DNA of 64,000 nt from G965267605 sp965267605 (GTDB lineage Bacteria > Bacteroidota > Bacteroidia > Flavobacteriales_E > Vicingaceae), in contig OZ254088.1 in assembly GCA_965267605.1 (NCBI GenBank), positions 2,356,001 through 2,420,000 on the forward strand, given 5' to 3'. Positions 1-8,051 of the stretch are shown one piece after another. Both the position numbers and the translations under genes were made by a program. Under the pieces are notes generated by a model. The model was not told the origin of the DNA. It searched no databases and worked only from the letters and a program-made list of their open reading frames with translations. The first letter of the stretch is position 1; each line of letters opens with the position of its first letter.

Positions 1-49
1 TGTGGCCTGCCTTACGACTAAGGTGATTGAATTTCTTACCGTGTTTCAT
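1..49 (-). CDS. rplQ: Ribosomal protein L17 (N-terminal fragment)
   Basis: Only the first 16 codons lie in the window; the gene continues past the left edge. The readable start, MKHGKKFNHLSRKAGH, matches the conserved N-terminus of the 50S protein L17. It follows rpoA on the same strand with a 39-base gap, the usual order at the end of the alpha operon. The start codon is at 47-49. Confidence 0.93.
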   Translation of the reverse strand, partial: MKHGKKFNHLSRKAGH

Positions 50-64
50 TTTTATTCCAAATGA

Positions 65-84
65 GGCGCAGTCAAACTGACGCC
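65..84 (-). promoter_or_regulatory. Intercistronic hairpin between rpoA and rplQ
   Basis: On the minus-strand mRNA the arms GGCG and CAGT (split by one bulged U) pair with ACTG and CGCC around a three-base loop, an 8-bp stem. No U-tract follows, so it is not an intrinsic terminator. It lies just upstream of the rplQ start and may be a processing, stability or translational-control element. The structure is seen; the role is inferred. Confidence 0.4.
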
Positions 85-88
85 AAAA

Positions 89-1078
89 TTAATCTTTATC
101 CAGTTTGTATTTCGAAACGTTCATTCCGAAAGACAATCCTTTGCCTTCAACAAGTTCATCAAGCTCAGTAAGCGACTTCTTACCGAAGTTTCTGAACTTA
201 AGAAGATCGTTCTTATTGAACTGAACCAGGTCGCCCAATGTCTCAACGTCTGCAGCTTTCAGACAGTTAAGCGCTCTAACCGACAAGTCCATATCCACAA
301 GCTTCGTTTTAAGAAGTTGTCTCATATGTAATGAGTCTTCATCAAACTCTTCAACTGCTGATTTCTCTTCAGTATCAAGTGTGATCTTCTCATCAGAGAA
401 CAACATGAAGTGGTGGATCAAAATCGTAGCCGCCTCCTTCAAAGCTTCTTTCGGATGGATCGAACCGTCCGTAACGATGTCCATTACAAGCTTTTCGTAA
501 TCGGTCTTCTGCTCTACCCTGTAGTTCTCGATAGCATATTTAACGTTCTTGATTGGAGTGTAAATAGAATCTACCGCAATCACTCCTGCGATACCGCTTG
601 AATCTTGCTCATCTCCTGGAACGTAACCTCTACCCTTGTTGATTGTAAGCTCAACTTCCAACTTCACAGAACCTTCCATGTTGCAGATAACGTGGTCCGG
701 GTTCAACACCTGGAACGCAGATGTAAACTTACCAATGTCACCAGCAGTGAATTGATCCTGACCCGTTACTGTAAGGGTAACCTTCTCATTATCTGTACCC
801 TCAATCTGCTGCTTGAATCTAACCTGCTTAAGGTTTAGAATGATCTCGGTTACATCTTCTACAACACCTTTGATTGTAGCGAATTCGTGATCAACACCAC
901 TAATTCTGATAGACGTAATTGCGAAACCTTCAAGTGAAGAAAGAAGGATTCTTCTCAATGCATTACCAATGGTGATACCATATCCTGGCTCCAATGGTCT
1001 GAACTCGAACTTGCCCTCATAATCATCAGAGCTGATCATGATGACTTTATCGGGCTTTTGAAAATCTAGAATAGCCAT
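89..1078 (-). CDS. rpoA: DNA-directed RNA polymerase subunit alpha
   Basis: This is the alpha subunit, 329 residues, the usual length. The N-terminal domain (about 1-230) dimerises and scaffolds beta and beta-prime; it carries the conserved EPGYGITIGNALRRILLSS segment near residues 30-48. After an acidic linker, the C-terminal domain (about 255-320) has the helix-hairpin-helix fold used for upstream-DNA and activator contacts, readable as LSVRALNCLKAADVETLGDL. It sits between rpsD and rplQ as in the bacterial alpha operon. The 113-base gap to rpsD is the longest non-coding gap in the ribosomal block, so extra regulation there is possible. Confidence 0.98.
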   Translation of the reverse strand: MAILDFQKPDKVIMISSDDYEGKFEFRPLEPGYGITIGNALRRILLSSLEGFAITSIRISGVDHEFATIKGVVEDVTEIILNLKQVRFKQQIEGTDNEKVTLTVTGQDQFTAGDIGKFTSAFQVLNPDHVICNMEGSVKLEVELTINKGRGYVPGDEQDSSGIAGVIAVDSIYTPIKNVKYAIENYRVEQKTDYEKLVMDIVTDGSIHPKEALKEAATILIHHFMLFSDEKITLDTEEKSAVEEFDEDSLHMRQLLKTKLVDMDLSVRALNCLKAADVETLGDLVQFNKNDLLKFRNFGKKSLTELDELVEGKGLSFGMNVSKYKLDKD

Positions 1079-1113
1079 TTTGTTTCTTCGTTTTGATTGT
1101 CTCCTGGTTGCGC

Positions 1114-1144
1114 GATCTCAACGATTGAAGAAGTCAATGAGATC
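1114..1144 (-). promoter_or_regulatory. Hairpin in the rpoA leader
   Basis: In the rpsD-rpoA gap, GATCTCA (1114-1120) and TGAGATC (1138-1144) are perfect inverted repeats, and inside them TTGA (1125-1128) pairs with TCAA (1134-1137). The result is an 11-bp stem with a four-base asymmetric bulge and a five-base loop, in the 5' leader of rpoA. There is no U-tract, and I see no TAnnTTTG promoter in the gap. An RNA regulatory role is inference. Confidence 0.4.
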
Positions 1145-1191
1145 CTTTGGCCAGCAGCCAATATGTTTAGCTAATTAGTTATTTATAATTC

Positions 1192-1797
1192 TTACTTAGA
1201 GTACAATTCAACAATCAACTGCTCCTTGATATTCTCTGGAATTTGCTCCCTTGTTGGAGGGTTGATCATTTTTCCTTCGAACGTTGAGCGGTCAAATTCA
1301 ATCCAGTCGTAAACCTCTGAACTGTTAGCCACACTACTGGTGATAGCTTCCAGAGACTTTGACTTTTCTCTTACGGCAACAACGTCACCCTCTTTCACCT
1401 GGAAAGATGGAATGTTCACTACGTTGCCATTTACTGTAATGTGTCTGTGAGTAACCAATTGCCTTGCACCTCGTCTTGAAGGGGAAATTCCCATTCGGAA
1501 AACGATGTTATCCAATCTGCACTCGCAAAGGATCAGCAAGTTCTCACCTGTAATACCTTTTGCTCTTGATGCTTTCTCAAAAAGGTTTGAGAACTGACGC
1601 TCAAGAATACCGTAGGTATATTTCGCCTTCTGCTTTTCTGCAAGCTGAATAGCGTATTCCGACTGCTTCATTCTCCTTTTGTTCGGCCCGTGCTGCCCTG
1701 GAGGGTAATTTTTCTTCTCCAACGCTTTGTCTGGTCCGAAAATCGGATCTCTAAACTTTCTGGCAATCTTGGATTTTGGTCCTCTATATCTAGCCAT
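1192..1797 (-). CDS. rpsD: Ribosomal protein S4
   Basis: S4 nucleates 30S assembly by binding the 5' domain of 16S rRNA, and in some bacteria it is the translational repressor of the alpha operon. The 201-residue protein contains the S4 RNA-binding domain (about 91-155: CRLDNIVFRMG, then ARQLVTHRHITVNG). The N-terminus lacks the four-cysteine zinc cluster found in some S4 proteins, so this is the zinc-free form. rpsK lies 17 bases upstream. Confidence 0.98.
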   Translation of the reverse strand: MARYRGPKSKIARKFRDPIFGPDKALEKKNYPPGQHGPNKRRMKQSEYAIQLAEKQKAKYTYGILERQFSNLFEKASRAKGITGENLLILCECRLDNIVFRMGISPSRRGARQLVTHRHITVNGNVVNIPSFQVKEGDVVAVREKSKSLEAITSSVANSSEVYDWIEFDRSTFEGKMINPPTREQIPENIKEQLIVELYSK

Positions 1798-1814
1798 TTC
1801 CTAGTTATTCAGTA

Positions 1815-2198
1815 TTAAACTCTTCTTCTCTTTGGAGGTCTGCAACCATTGTGTGGTAGCGGTGTAACGTCAACAATTTCTGTTACCTCAACCCCATTGT
1901 TGTGAATAGTTCTGATCGCTGATTCTCTACCCGATCCAGGACCCTTCACATATACCTTCACTTTTCTCAGTCCGTTTTCGAACGCTTCCTTTGTACACTT
2001 TTCAGCAGCAAGCTGCGCAGCGTAAGGAGTATTCTTCTTTGAACCTCTGAATCCCATCATTCCAGCCGAAGCCCAGGAAATAACCTGTCCCTGATTGTTG
2101 GTCAGGCTAATGATGATGTTATTGAAAGATGCGTGAATGTGAGCCTGTCCATGAGTCTCAACTTTCACATTCTTTTTCTTACCGGATGACTTCGCCAT
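1815..2198 (-). CDS. rpsK: Ribosomal protein S11
   Basis: S11 is a 30S platform protein near the mRNA exit and Shine-Dalgarno region. The 127-residue product has the conserved core (AHIHASFNNIIISLTN) and the hallmark C-terminus with PLPHNGCRPPKRRRV. It sits between rpsM (11-base gap) and rpsD. Confidence 0.98.
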   Translation of the reverse strand: MAKSSGKKKNVKVETHGQAHIHASFNNIIISLTNNQGQVISWASAGMMGFRGSKKNTPYAAQLAAEKCTKEAFENGLRKVKVYVKGPGSGRESAIRTIHNNGVEVTEIVDVTPLPHNGCRPPKRRRV

Positions 2199-2209
2199 AA
2201 TCTATCCTA

Positions 2210-2587
2210 TTATTTAACTGCTTTCTTCTTGTTAGCAACTGTCTTTCTCTTACCCTTTCTGGTACGGGCATTGTTTTTTGTAGACTGTCCTCTAAGAGGC
2301 AGCCCTGTTCTATGCCTTACTCCACGGTAGCAACCAATATCCATCAAACGCTTGATGTTCAATTGCACTTCAGAACGAAGTTCACCTTCGATCTTGAAAT
2401 TGTCGGCAATAACCTTTCTAATCGCAGCAGTCTGGGCATCGTTCCAGTCTTCTACTTTGATGTTCTCGTCTACCTGTGCATCCTTAAGGATCTTGGCAGC
2501 TCTGCTGCGGCCAATTCCATAGATGTACGTAAGACCAATTACGCCTCTTTTATTCTTTGGTAAGTCAATTCCTGCTATCCTAGCCAT
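2210..2587 (-). CDS. rpsM: Ribosomal protein S13
   Basis: S13 is a 30S head protein that contacts L5 and the P-site tRNA across the subunit interface. The 125-residue sequence starts MARIAGIDLPKNKRG, has the helix-two-turn-helix region (GIGRSRAAKIL) and ends in a highly basic tail (about 105-125) that reaches toward the tRNA. It follows rpmJ. Confidence 0.98.
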   Translation of the reverse strand: MARIAGIDLPKNKRGVIGLTYIYGIGRSRAAKILKDAQVDENIKVEDWNDAQTAAIRKVIADNFKIEGELRSEVQLNIKRLMDIGCYRGVRHRTGLPLRGQSTKNNARTRKGKRKTVANKKKAVK

Positions 2588-2598
2588 AACTTTTCCTT

Positions 2599-2715
2599 TT
2601 AACCTTGACGTTGCTTGAACCTAGGGTTCTTTTTATTGATGACATACAACTTGCCCTTTCTGCGAACAATCTTGCAGTCAGCACTTCTTTTTTTAACTGA
2701 TGCTCTAACCTTCAT
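2599..2715 (-). CDS. rpmJ: Ribosomal protein L36
   Basis: This 38-codon gene reads MKVRASVKKRSADCKIV and ends NPRFKQRQG, the signature of L36 of the 50S subunit. Zinc-binding L36 has three cysteines and a histidine; here only one cysteine (residue 14) remains, so this is the zinc-free form. It lies between infA (7-base gap) and rpsM (11-base gap), its standard place. Confidence 0.96.
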   Translation of the reverse strand: MKVRASVKKRSADCKIVRRKGKLYVINKKNPRFKQRQG

Positions 2716-2722
2716 GATTTCT

Positions 2723-2941
2723 TTATTTATATCTGAACGTTATTCTACCTTTCGTTAGATCGTATGGCGACATTTCTACTTTAACCTTGTCCCCAGGAAG
2801 AATCTTGATGTAATACATCCTCATCTTACCTGAGATGTGCGCAGTGATCACGTGTCCGTTCTCCAACTCAACACGAAACATCGCATTTGACAATGCTTCG
2901 ATTATCGTTCCATCCTGCTCTATTGAAGGCTGTTTCGCCAT
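2723..2941 (-). CDS. infA: Translation initiation factor IF-1
   Basis: IF-1 occupies the 30S A site during initiation and supports IF-2 and IF-3. The 72-residue protein is a single S1-like OB fold with conserved segments EALSNAMFRVELENGH, AHISGKMRM and SPYDLTKGRI. Its start codon directly abuts the map stop codon, so the two are probably translationally coupled. Confidence 0.98.
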   Translation of the reverse strand: MAKQPSIEQDGTIIEALSNAMFRVELENGHVITAHISGKMRMYYIKILPGDKVKVEMSPYDLTKGRITFRYK

Positions 2942-3718
2942 TTATCTATTTTTTAATACTTGCTCTATATACTCATATGTTGATAGTACTTCAACCTGCC
3001 CTTTTCTCACGACAACATCGTGCTCATAATGCGCTGAAGGCTTTCCGTCTCCAGTAAGAATGGTCCAGCCATCAGCTGCCTGTCTTACGCTTTTCGTTCC
3101 CATGTTAATCATAGGTTCGATTGCGAGTACCATTCCTTCCTTCAACTTCATTCCGTTTCCTCTTCTGCCGTAATTTGGAACTTCAGGTTCTTCATGCAGG
3201 TTTTTACCCAATCCATGTCCAACCAGTTCCCTTACTACGCCATACCCGTGTGACTCTGCGTGGCTTTGAACAGCATATCCGATATCACCTAATCGATTAC
3301 CGGCCACTGCCTGTTCTACCGCCAACGCGAGACATTCCTTTGTAACCTCCAACAACTTCAAGATCTCTGGATCGACATCTCCAATTGTGAAAGTGTAAGC
3401 AACATCACCGTAAAAGCCGTCTTTGACAACCCCACAATCAACGGAAACAATGTCTCCATCTTCCAGTGGTTTGCTGTTCGGAATACCATGAACAACCGCG
3501 TCATTAACGGAAGTACACAAGGTGTTTGGAAAATCATTGTATCCAAGAAAACCAGGCACACCGCCATTGTCTCGAATAAACGTTTCAGCTACCTTATCAA
3601 GATCCAGAGTAGTAACCCCAGGCTCGATAATTTTGCCCACTTCGGCTAAAGTTTTACCAACAAGTAAAGAACTCTCTTTAATCTTACTAATCTCCTCCTC
3701 AGTCTTCAGGTACACCAT
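2942..3718 (-). CDS. map: Methionine aminopeptidase, type I
   Basis: The enzyme removes the initiator methionine from nascent proteins at the ribosome. The 258-residue sequence shows the pita-bread fold and the five metal ligands: Asp94 (SVDCG), Asp105 (FYGDVAYTF), the histidine in VGHGLGKNLHEEP, the glutamate in AIEPM, and a final glutamate in the HYEHDVVV region. His78 (VVHGIP) is the conserved substrate-side histidine. There is no long N-terminal extension, as expected for type I. It lies between secY and infA, as in many spc operons. Confidence 0.97.
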   Translation of the reverse strand: MVYLKTEEEISKIKESSLLVGKTLAEVGKIIEPGVTTLDLDKVAETFIRDNGGVPGFLGYNDFPNTLCTSVNDAVVHGIPNSKPLEDGDIVSVDCGVVKDGFYGDVAYTFTIGDVDPEILKLLEVTKECLALAVEQAVAGNRLGDIGYAVQSHAESHGYGVVRELVGHGLGKNLHEEPEVPNYGRRGNGMKLKEGMVLAIEPMINMGTKSVRQAADGWTILTGDGKPSAHYEHDVVVRKGQVEVLSTYEYIEQVLKNR

Positions 3719-3727
3719 ACCTGCAAA

Positions 3728-5077
3728 CTATCCAACCATGCCCATTCCACCAGTGCTGGATCTTCCTTTGATCCTTCCTGACTTCATTAGGCCATCGTAT
3801 TCTCTCATCAACAGATGACTTTCGATCTGTTGAAGCGTATCCAAGATCACACCCACCATAATCAATAGGGAGGTTCCTCCGAAGAACTGTGCAAACGCAC
3901 TGTTTACTCCAAAAATTCCAGCAAACGCTGGCATGATCGCCACGAATGCAAGGAAGATAGAGCCCGGAAGCGTAATCCTGGACATTACATTATCTATAAA
4001 CTCAGCAGTTTTCTTACCTGGCTTAACACCTGGAATAAAACCACCGTTTCTCTTCATATCCTCTGCAATCTGATTCGGGTTTACAGTAACTGCAGTGTAG
4101 AAGTACGTAAACGCGATACACAACAATGCAAACACAAAGTTGTACCAGAAGCTGGTAAAGTCAGAGAACGTAGATGCCAGCCAAGAACCTGCATCGTCTC
4201 CAGCAATACCTGCAAATGTGATTGGGATGAACATAATTGCCTGGGCGAAGATGATTGGCATTACACCTGCCGCATTTACCTTCAAAGGAATGTACTGACG
4301 TACACCACCAGACTGCATCATCCTTGAACCCTTGTTCACTACTCTTTTGGCAAAGTGAACCGGAATTCTTCTTGTACCCTGCACAAGTAGAATTGAAGCA
4401 ACCACCACCAGTGCAAGCAGTACCACCTCAAGTAGCAGAATCACCATACCACCTTCCTGAACCTTATCTGCAAATTCAGCAATGAATGCAAATGGTAGGT
4501 TGGCAATGATACCGATCATGATCAGCAACGAAATACCGTTACCAATTCCTTTCTCAGTAATTCTCTCTCCAAGCCACATTACAAACATGGTACCCGTGAT
4601 CAGAATCAAAACCGCAGGAACCGTGAATGACCACAAGCCTGGGTTCAACACTGCCTCTTGAGGAACCTGTGTAACAAGGTAACTTGGCGCCTGAACCGCA
4701 CAGATGAAGATGGTCAATACCCTGGTGATCTGGTTGATCTTTCTTCGACCACTCTCACCTTCTTTCTGCAACTTCTGGAAGTATGGTACTGCCATACCCA
4801 AAAGCTGGATAACGATCGAAGCTGAGATATACGGCATGATACCCAGCGCAAAGATCGATGCTCTTGAGAATGCACCACCAGCGAAGATGTTCAGCAGACC
4901 TGCAAGTCCACCACTTCCACCTTGATTGGCATCTGCAAGTGCAACAGAATCAACACCAGGAAGCACAACGAAAGAACCAACCCTGTAGATCAGAATCAAT
5001 CCAAGCGTTAGCAAAATCCTCGCGCGAAGATCCTCAATGCTCCAAATATTCCTTATGGTCTCTAAAAACCTTTTCAT
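3728..5077 (-). CDS. secY: Protein translocase subunit SecY
   Basis: SecY is the channel of the Sec translocon in the inner membrane. The 449-residue protein has about ten hydrophobic membrane segments. The conserved cytoplasmic basic loop that contacts ribosome and SecA is visible (GTRRIPVHFAKRV), as are the PYISASIVIQLL and GIGNGISLLI segments. Its start overlaps the end of rplO by four bases (ATGA), which suggests translational coupling. Confidence 0.98.
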   Translation of the reverse strand: MKRFLETIRNIWSIEDLRARILLTLGLILIYRVGSFVVLPGVDSVALADANQGGSGGLAGLLNIFAGGAFSRASIFALGIMPYISASIVIQLLGMAVPYFQKLQKEGESGRRKINQITRVLTIFICAVQAPSYLVTQVPQEAVLNPGLWSFTVPAVLILITGTMFVMWLGERITEKGIGNGISLLIMIGIIANLPFAFIAEFADKVQEGGMVILLLEVVLLALVVVASILLVQGTRRIPVHFAKRVVNKGSRMMQSGGVRQYIPLKVNAAGVMPIIFAQAIMFIPITFAGIAGDDAGSWLASTFSDFTSFWYNFVFALLCIAFTYFYTAVTVNPNQIAEDMKRNGGFIPGVKPGKKTAEFIDNVMSRITLPGSIFLAFVAIMPAFAGIFGVNSAFAQFFGGTSLLIMVGVILDTLQQIESHLLMREYDGLMKSGRIKGRSSTGGMGMVG

Positions 5078-5700
5078 CCTTTATCTTCCTCGGCAGGAGC
5101 CTCAGCAACTTCTTCTGCTGGCGCTTCTTCCTTTGTCTCTTCTTCAGCTACAGCAGCGGGTGCCTCCTCTACCTTCTCTGCTTTCTCTCCGTTATCAGCT
5201 GCCTTAGCCTTTGGTTTTGACTTTGCTTTCTTTTCAACTTTTGGCTTCTCTTCTCTTAGCGCAGTGGCCTTACCACCCGCTTTTTCAATCGCAGCGGCTG
5301 CACTTTTTGAGAACGCATCAGCCTCAACATCAACTTTGCTGGTCCACTCACCACGGCCCAACACTTTGATCAAATCCTTTTTACTAGCAAGACCGTTGTC
5401 AATCATAAGCTGCTTGTCAACTTTCTTTGCCTTTGTAGCTTCAACCAATGCCTGAAGTGTATCGAGGTTGATTCCTCTGAACTCTACTCTATTAGGATTG
5501 GTAAATCCAAACTTTGGAACCCTTCTTTGAAGCGGCATTTGTCCACCTTCAAATCCAATCTTCTTTGAATATCCAGATCTGGACTTCTGTCCTTTGTGGC
5601 CTCTCGTAGAAGTACCACCTTTTCCAGAACCCTGACCTCGACCAACACGCTTACGCGTCTTAGTAGATCCTTCTGCTGGTTTTAAATTATTCAGTTTCAT
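5074..5700 (-). CDS. rplO: Ribosomal protein L15 with a long charged tail
   Basis: L15 is a late-assembly 50S protein. Residues 1 to about 150 are a normal L15: MKLNNLKPAEGSTKTRKRVG, the glycine-rich GRGQGSGKGGTSTRGHKGQKS region, then FEGGQMPLQRRVPKFGF. The total length of 208 is about 60 residues more than usual. The extra C-terminus is low complexity, first Lys/Ala-rich (KKAKSKPKAKA), then Glu/Ala/Pro-rich (EEAPAAVAEEETKEE). The last codons overlap the secY start. The tail is clearly part of the frame; what it does is unknown. Confidence 0.97.
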   Translation of the reverse strand: MKLNNLKPAEGSTKTRKRVGRGQGSGKGGTSTRGHKGQKSRSGYSKKIGFEGGQMPLQRRVPKFGFTNPNRVEFRGINLDTLQALVEATKAKKVDKQLMIDNGLASKKDLIKVLGRGEWTSKVDVEADAFSKSAAAAIEKAGGKATALREEKPKVEKKAKSKPKAKAADNGEKAEKVEEAPAAVAEEETKEEAPAEEVAEAPAEEDKG

Positions 5701-5710
5701 GTCTCTTCAA

Positions 5711-5890
5711 TTAAGCTTCCTGCACTTCAACCAAGTGCTGCACAGCGTTTACCATACCCATAATCTGCGGAGTAGCTTCATGCTCCACTTCTTGGTGCAT
5801 TTTCTTAATACCCAATGCAATAAGCGTGTCTTTCTGACGCTTCGGTCTTCCGATCTGACTCCTTACCTGCTTGATCTTAATCTTCGCCAT
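5711..5890 (-). CDS. rpmD: Ribosomal protein L30
   Basis: The 59-residue product begins MAKIKIKQVRSQIGRPKRQK and continues TLIALGIKKM, the L30 ferredoxin-like fold of the 50S subunit. It lies between rpsE (9-base gap) and rplO (10-base gap), its invariant place in the spc operon. Length is normal. Confidence 0.96.
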   Translation of the reverse strand: MAKIKIKQVRSQIGRPKRQKDTLIALGIKKMHQEVEHEATPQIMGMVNAVQHLVEVQEA

Positions 5891-5899
5891 GGCTTATGA

Positions 5900-6415
5900 T
5901 TAACCGTTAAATACTTTGTCCAAATCAACACCTCTCTGATCCGCCACTGCATAAGCATCACGCATTTCAGTAAGTGCTAGAATTGTTGCTTTCACAAGGT
6001 TGTGCGCATTGGAAGATCCTTTAGACTTCGCCAATACATCACGTACCCCAACACTATCAAGTACTGCACGCATCGCACCCCCTGCTTTTACCCCTGTACC
6101 AGGAGAAGCTGGTTTAAGGAATACTTGCGCGCCACCATACTTGGTTTCAACCTCGTGCGGCACAGTACCATTTACAACCGGCACTCTGATCAGGTTCTTC
6201 TTAGCATCATCAATACCCTTGGCAATTGCTTCAGTAACTTCCTTCGCTTTACCAAGACCATGACCTACAACGCCATTCTCATTTCCTACAACAACAATTG
6301 CTGAGAAACTAAACGTACGTCCACCCTTCGTAACCTTAGTTACACGGTTGATTCCAACGACCCTGTCTTTAAGCTCGATCTCGCTGGACTTGATTCTTTT
6401 AATTGTAGCGTTCAC
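5900..6415 (-). CDS. rpsE: Ribosomal protein S5
   Basis: S5 takes part in decoding accuracy and mRNA unwinding at the 30S entry channel. The 171-residue protein has an N-terminal double-stranded RNA-binding domain (LKDRVVGINRVTKVTKGGR, then GLGKAKEVTEAI) and a C-terminal domain with GTGVKAGGAMRAVLDSVGV. rplR lies 11 bases upstream. Confidence 0.98.
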   Translation of the reverse strand: MNATIKRIKSSEIELKDRVVGINRVTKVTKGGRTFSFSAIVVVGNENGVVGHGLGKAKEVTEAIAKGIDDAKKNLIRVPVVNGTVPHEVETKYGGAQVFLKPASPGTGVKAGGAMRAVLDSVGVRDVLAKSKGSSNAHNLVKATILALTEMRDAYAVADQRGVDLDKVFNG

Positions 6416-6426
6416 AATTCTGTTCT

Positions 6427-6783
6427 TTAAAACTTAAGGCCTCCCTCTCTGGCACCATCTGCCAAAGACTTCACCCTTCCGTGATATAAATATCCGTTTC
6501 TATCAAAGCTCACCTCGGTGATGCCTGCCTTCACAGCTTTCTCACCAATTGCTTTACCAACCAATGCAGCGATCTCACCTTTGGATCCCTTCTGCTTTGA
6601 CAGGTCTTTATCTCTTGAGCTAGCACTAACAAGGGTTTTACCTTCAGAGTCATTAATGATCTGTGCGTAAATCTCCTTGTTACTTCTGAACACAGAAAGT
6701 CTAGGCTTTTCGGCAGTTCCGAAAATGTTCTTCCTGATACTTCTCTTGATCTTAGCTCTTCTGTCTACTTTACTAAATGCCAT
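6427..6783 (-). CDS. rplR: Ribosomal protein L18
   Basis: L18 binds 5S rRNA together with L5 and L25 in the central protuberance. The 118-residue sequence contains the typical RLSVFRSNKEIYAQIINDSEG block and ends FDRNGYLYHGRVKSLADGAR plus EGGLKF. It lies between rplF (6-base gap) and rpsE. Confidence 0.98.
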   Translation of the reverse strand: MAFSKVDRRAKIKRSIRKNIFGTAEKPRLSVFRSNKEIYAQIINDSEGKTLVSASSRDKDLSKQKGSKGEIAALVGKAIGEKAVKAGITEVSFDRNGYLYHGRVKSLADGAREGGLKF

Positions 6784-6789
6784 AACCTA

Positions 6790-7347
6790 TTAAGTTGCTG
6801 CCGCAGATTTACCAGCTTTTCTTCTGATGTGTTCACCAACGAATCTGATACCTTTTCCTTTGTAAGGTTCAGGCTTCCTTAGTGATCTGATCTTAGCTGC
6901 GACCTGACCAATCAATTGTTTATCGTGAGACTCAAGCGTCACAATTGGGTTCTGTCCTCTTTCGCTCACCGTAGTTACTGTGATCTCTTCCGGGATCATG
7001 AATACGATGTTATGAGAGTAACCAAGTACAAGCTCAAGTTTCTGTCCCTGGTTAGATGCTCTGTATCCAACACCAACCAGTTCTAATTCCTTCTTATACC
7101 CTGTAGAAACACCTTCAACCATGTTGTTGATCAAAGAGCGGTAAAGTCCATGCTTCGACTTGTGCTCTTTCTCTTCGGTGCTTCTTTCACAGATAACGTT
7201 GCCTTCTTCCACCTTAACGGTGATAGCTGGATCAACCTCCTGCGAGAGTTCTCCTTTCGGTCCTTTTACAGTAACCACATTCTCCGCTGAGATATTAACC
7301 TCAACTCCGTCTGGTACTGCAATTGGTGCATTTCCTACTCGTGACAT
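6790..7347 (-). CDS. rplF: Ribosomal protein L6
   Basis: L6 lies near the sarcin-ricin loop at the factor-binding site. I chose the ATG at 7345-7347, giving 185 residues beginning MSRVGNAPIAVP, the conserved L6 N-terminus. An upstream in-frame ATG at 7374 would add nine residues and overlap the end of rpsH, so it is less likely. Two L6 domains are visible; the second carries GVGYRASNQGQKLELVLGYS and the conserved EPYKGKGIRFVGE. Confidence 0.96.
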   Translation of the reverse strand: MSRVGNAPIAVPDGVEVNISAENVVTVKGPKGELSQEVDPAITVKVEEGNVICERSTEEKEHKSKHGLYRSLINNMVEGVSTGYKKELELVGVGYRASNQGQKLELVLGYSHNIVFMIPEEITVTTVSERGQNPIVTLESHDKQLIGQVAAKIRSLRKPEPYKGKGIRFVGEHIRRKAGKSAAAT

Positions 7348-7358
7348 TCTTTCAATCT

Positions 7359-7754
7359 TTAATACACGTGGCAAAGTACCTCTCCACCCACATTCAAGTC
7401 TTTCGCTTCTTTCTCGGTCATAACACCTTTAGAAGTAGACAGGATGGCGATACCCAATCCATTTATTACTCTTGGCAAGTTTGATGAACCTGCGTATTTC
7501 CTCAAACCAGGCTTACTTACCCTTTCAAGTTTTCTGATCGCAGAAGCCTTGGTTGTAGGGTGGTACTTAAGCGCAATTTTGATATTCCCTTGTGGTCCCT
7601 CATCCTCGAACTTGTAGTTCAGGATATAACCTTTGTCGAAAAGGATCTTAGTCATCTCTTTTCTCAAGTTAGACGCTGGGATATCTACAACTCTATGACG
7701 AGCTGAGATCGCGTTTCTAAGTCTGGTTAAATAATCTGCTATTGGATCTGTCAT
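7359..7754 (-). CDS. rpsH: Ribosomal protein S8
   Basis: S8 binds the central domain of 16S rRNA and, in E. coli, represses the spc operon. The 131-residue product starts MTDPIADYLTRLRNAI and has the conserved C-terminal SRVINGLGIAILSTSKG-type segment (here LPRVINGLGIAILSTSKGVM) that contacts rRNA. rpsN lies 23 bases upstream. Confidence 0.98.
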   Translation of the reverse strand: MTDPIADYLTRLRNAISARHRVVDIPASNLRKEMTKILFDKGYILNYKFEDEGPQGNIKIALKYHPTTKASAIRKLERVSKPGLRKYAGSSNLPRVINGLGIAILSTSKGVMTEKEAKDLNVGGEVLCHVY

Positions 7755-7777
7755 CTCTTTACGCTTTCAACAATTGC

Positions 7778-8047
7778 TTACCAACTTGCTTTTGTAACTC
7801 CAGGAATCAACCCTTGCGCTGCCATCTCACGGAAAGTAACACGAGAGATTCCAAACTGACGCATATAACCCTTAGGTCTTCCAGTCAATTGGCATCTGTT
7901 GTGAAGCCTCACAGCGGATGAGTTCTTAGGAAGCTTTTGTAAGCCTTCCCAATCACCTTCAGCTTTCAGTTTAGCCCTTTTCTCAGCGTACTTCGCTACC
8001 ATTCTTTGGCGCTTACGCTCACGGGCTTTCATTGATTCTTTAGCCAT
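7778..8047 (-). CDS. rpsN: Ribosomal protein S14, zinc-free type
   Basis: At 89 residues this is the long form of S14 and lacks the CxxC zinc pairs of the short form. The C-terminal rRNA-binding segment NRCQLTGRPKGYMRQFGISR is intact. It binds the 30S head and sits between rplE (4-base gap) and rpsH. With the zinc-free L36 it indicates a ribosome with little zinc demand. Confidence 0.97.
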   Translation of the reverse strand: MAKESMKARERKRQRMVAKYAEKRAKLKAEGDWEGLQKLPKNSSAVRLHNRCQLTGRPKGYMRQFGISRVTFREMAAQGLIPGVTKASW

Positions 8048-8051
8048 ATTC

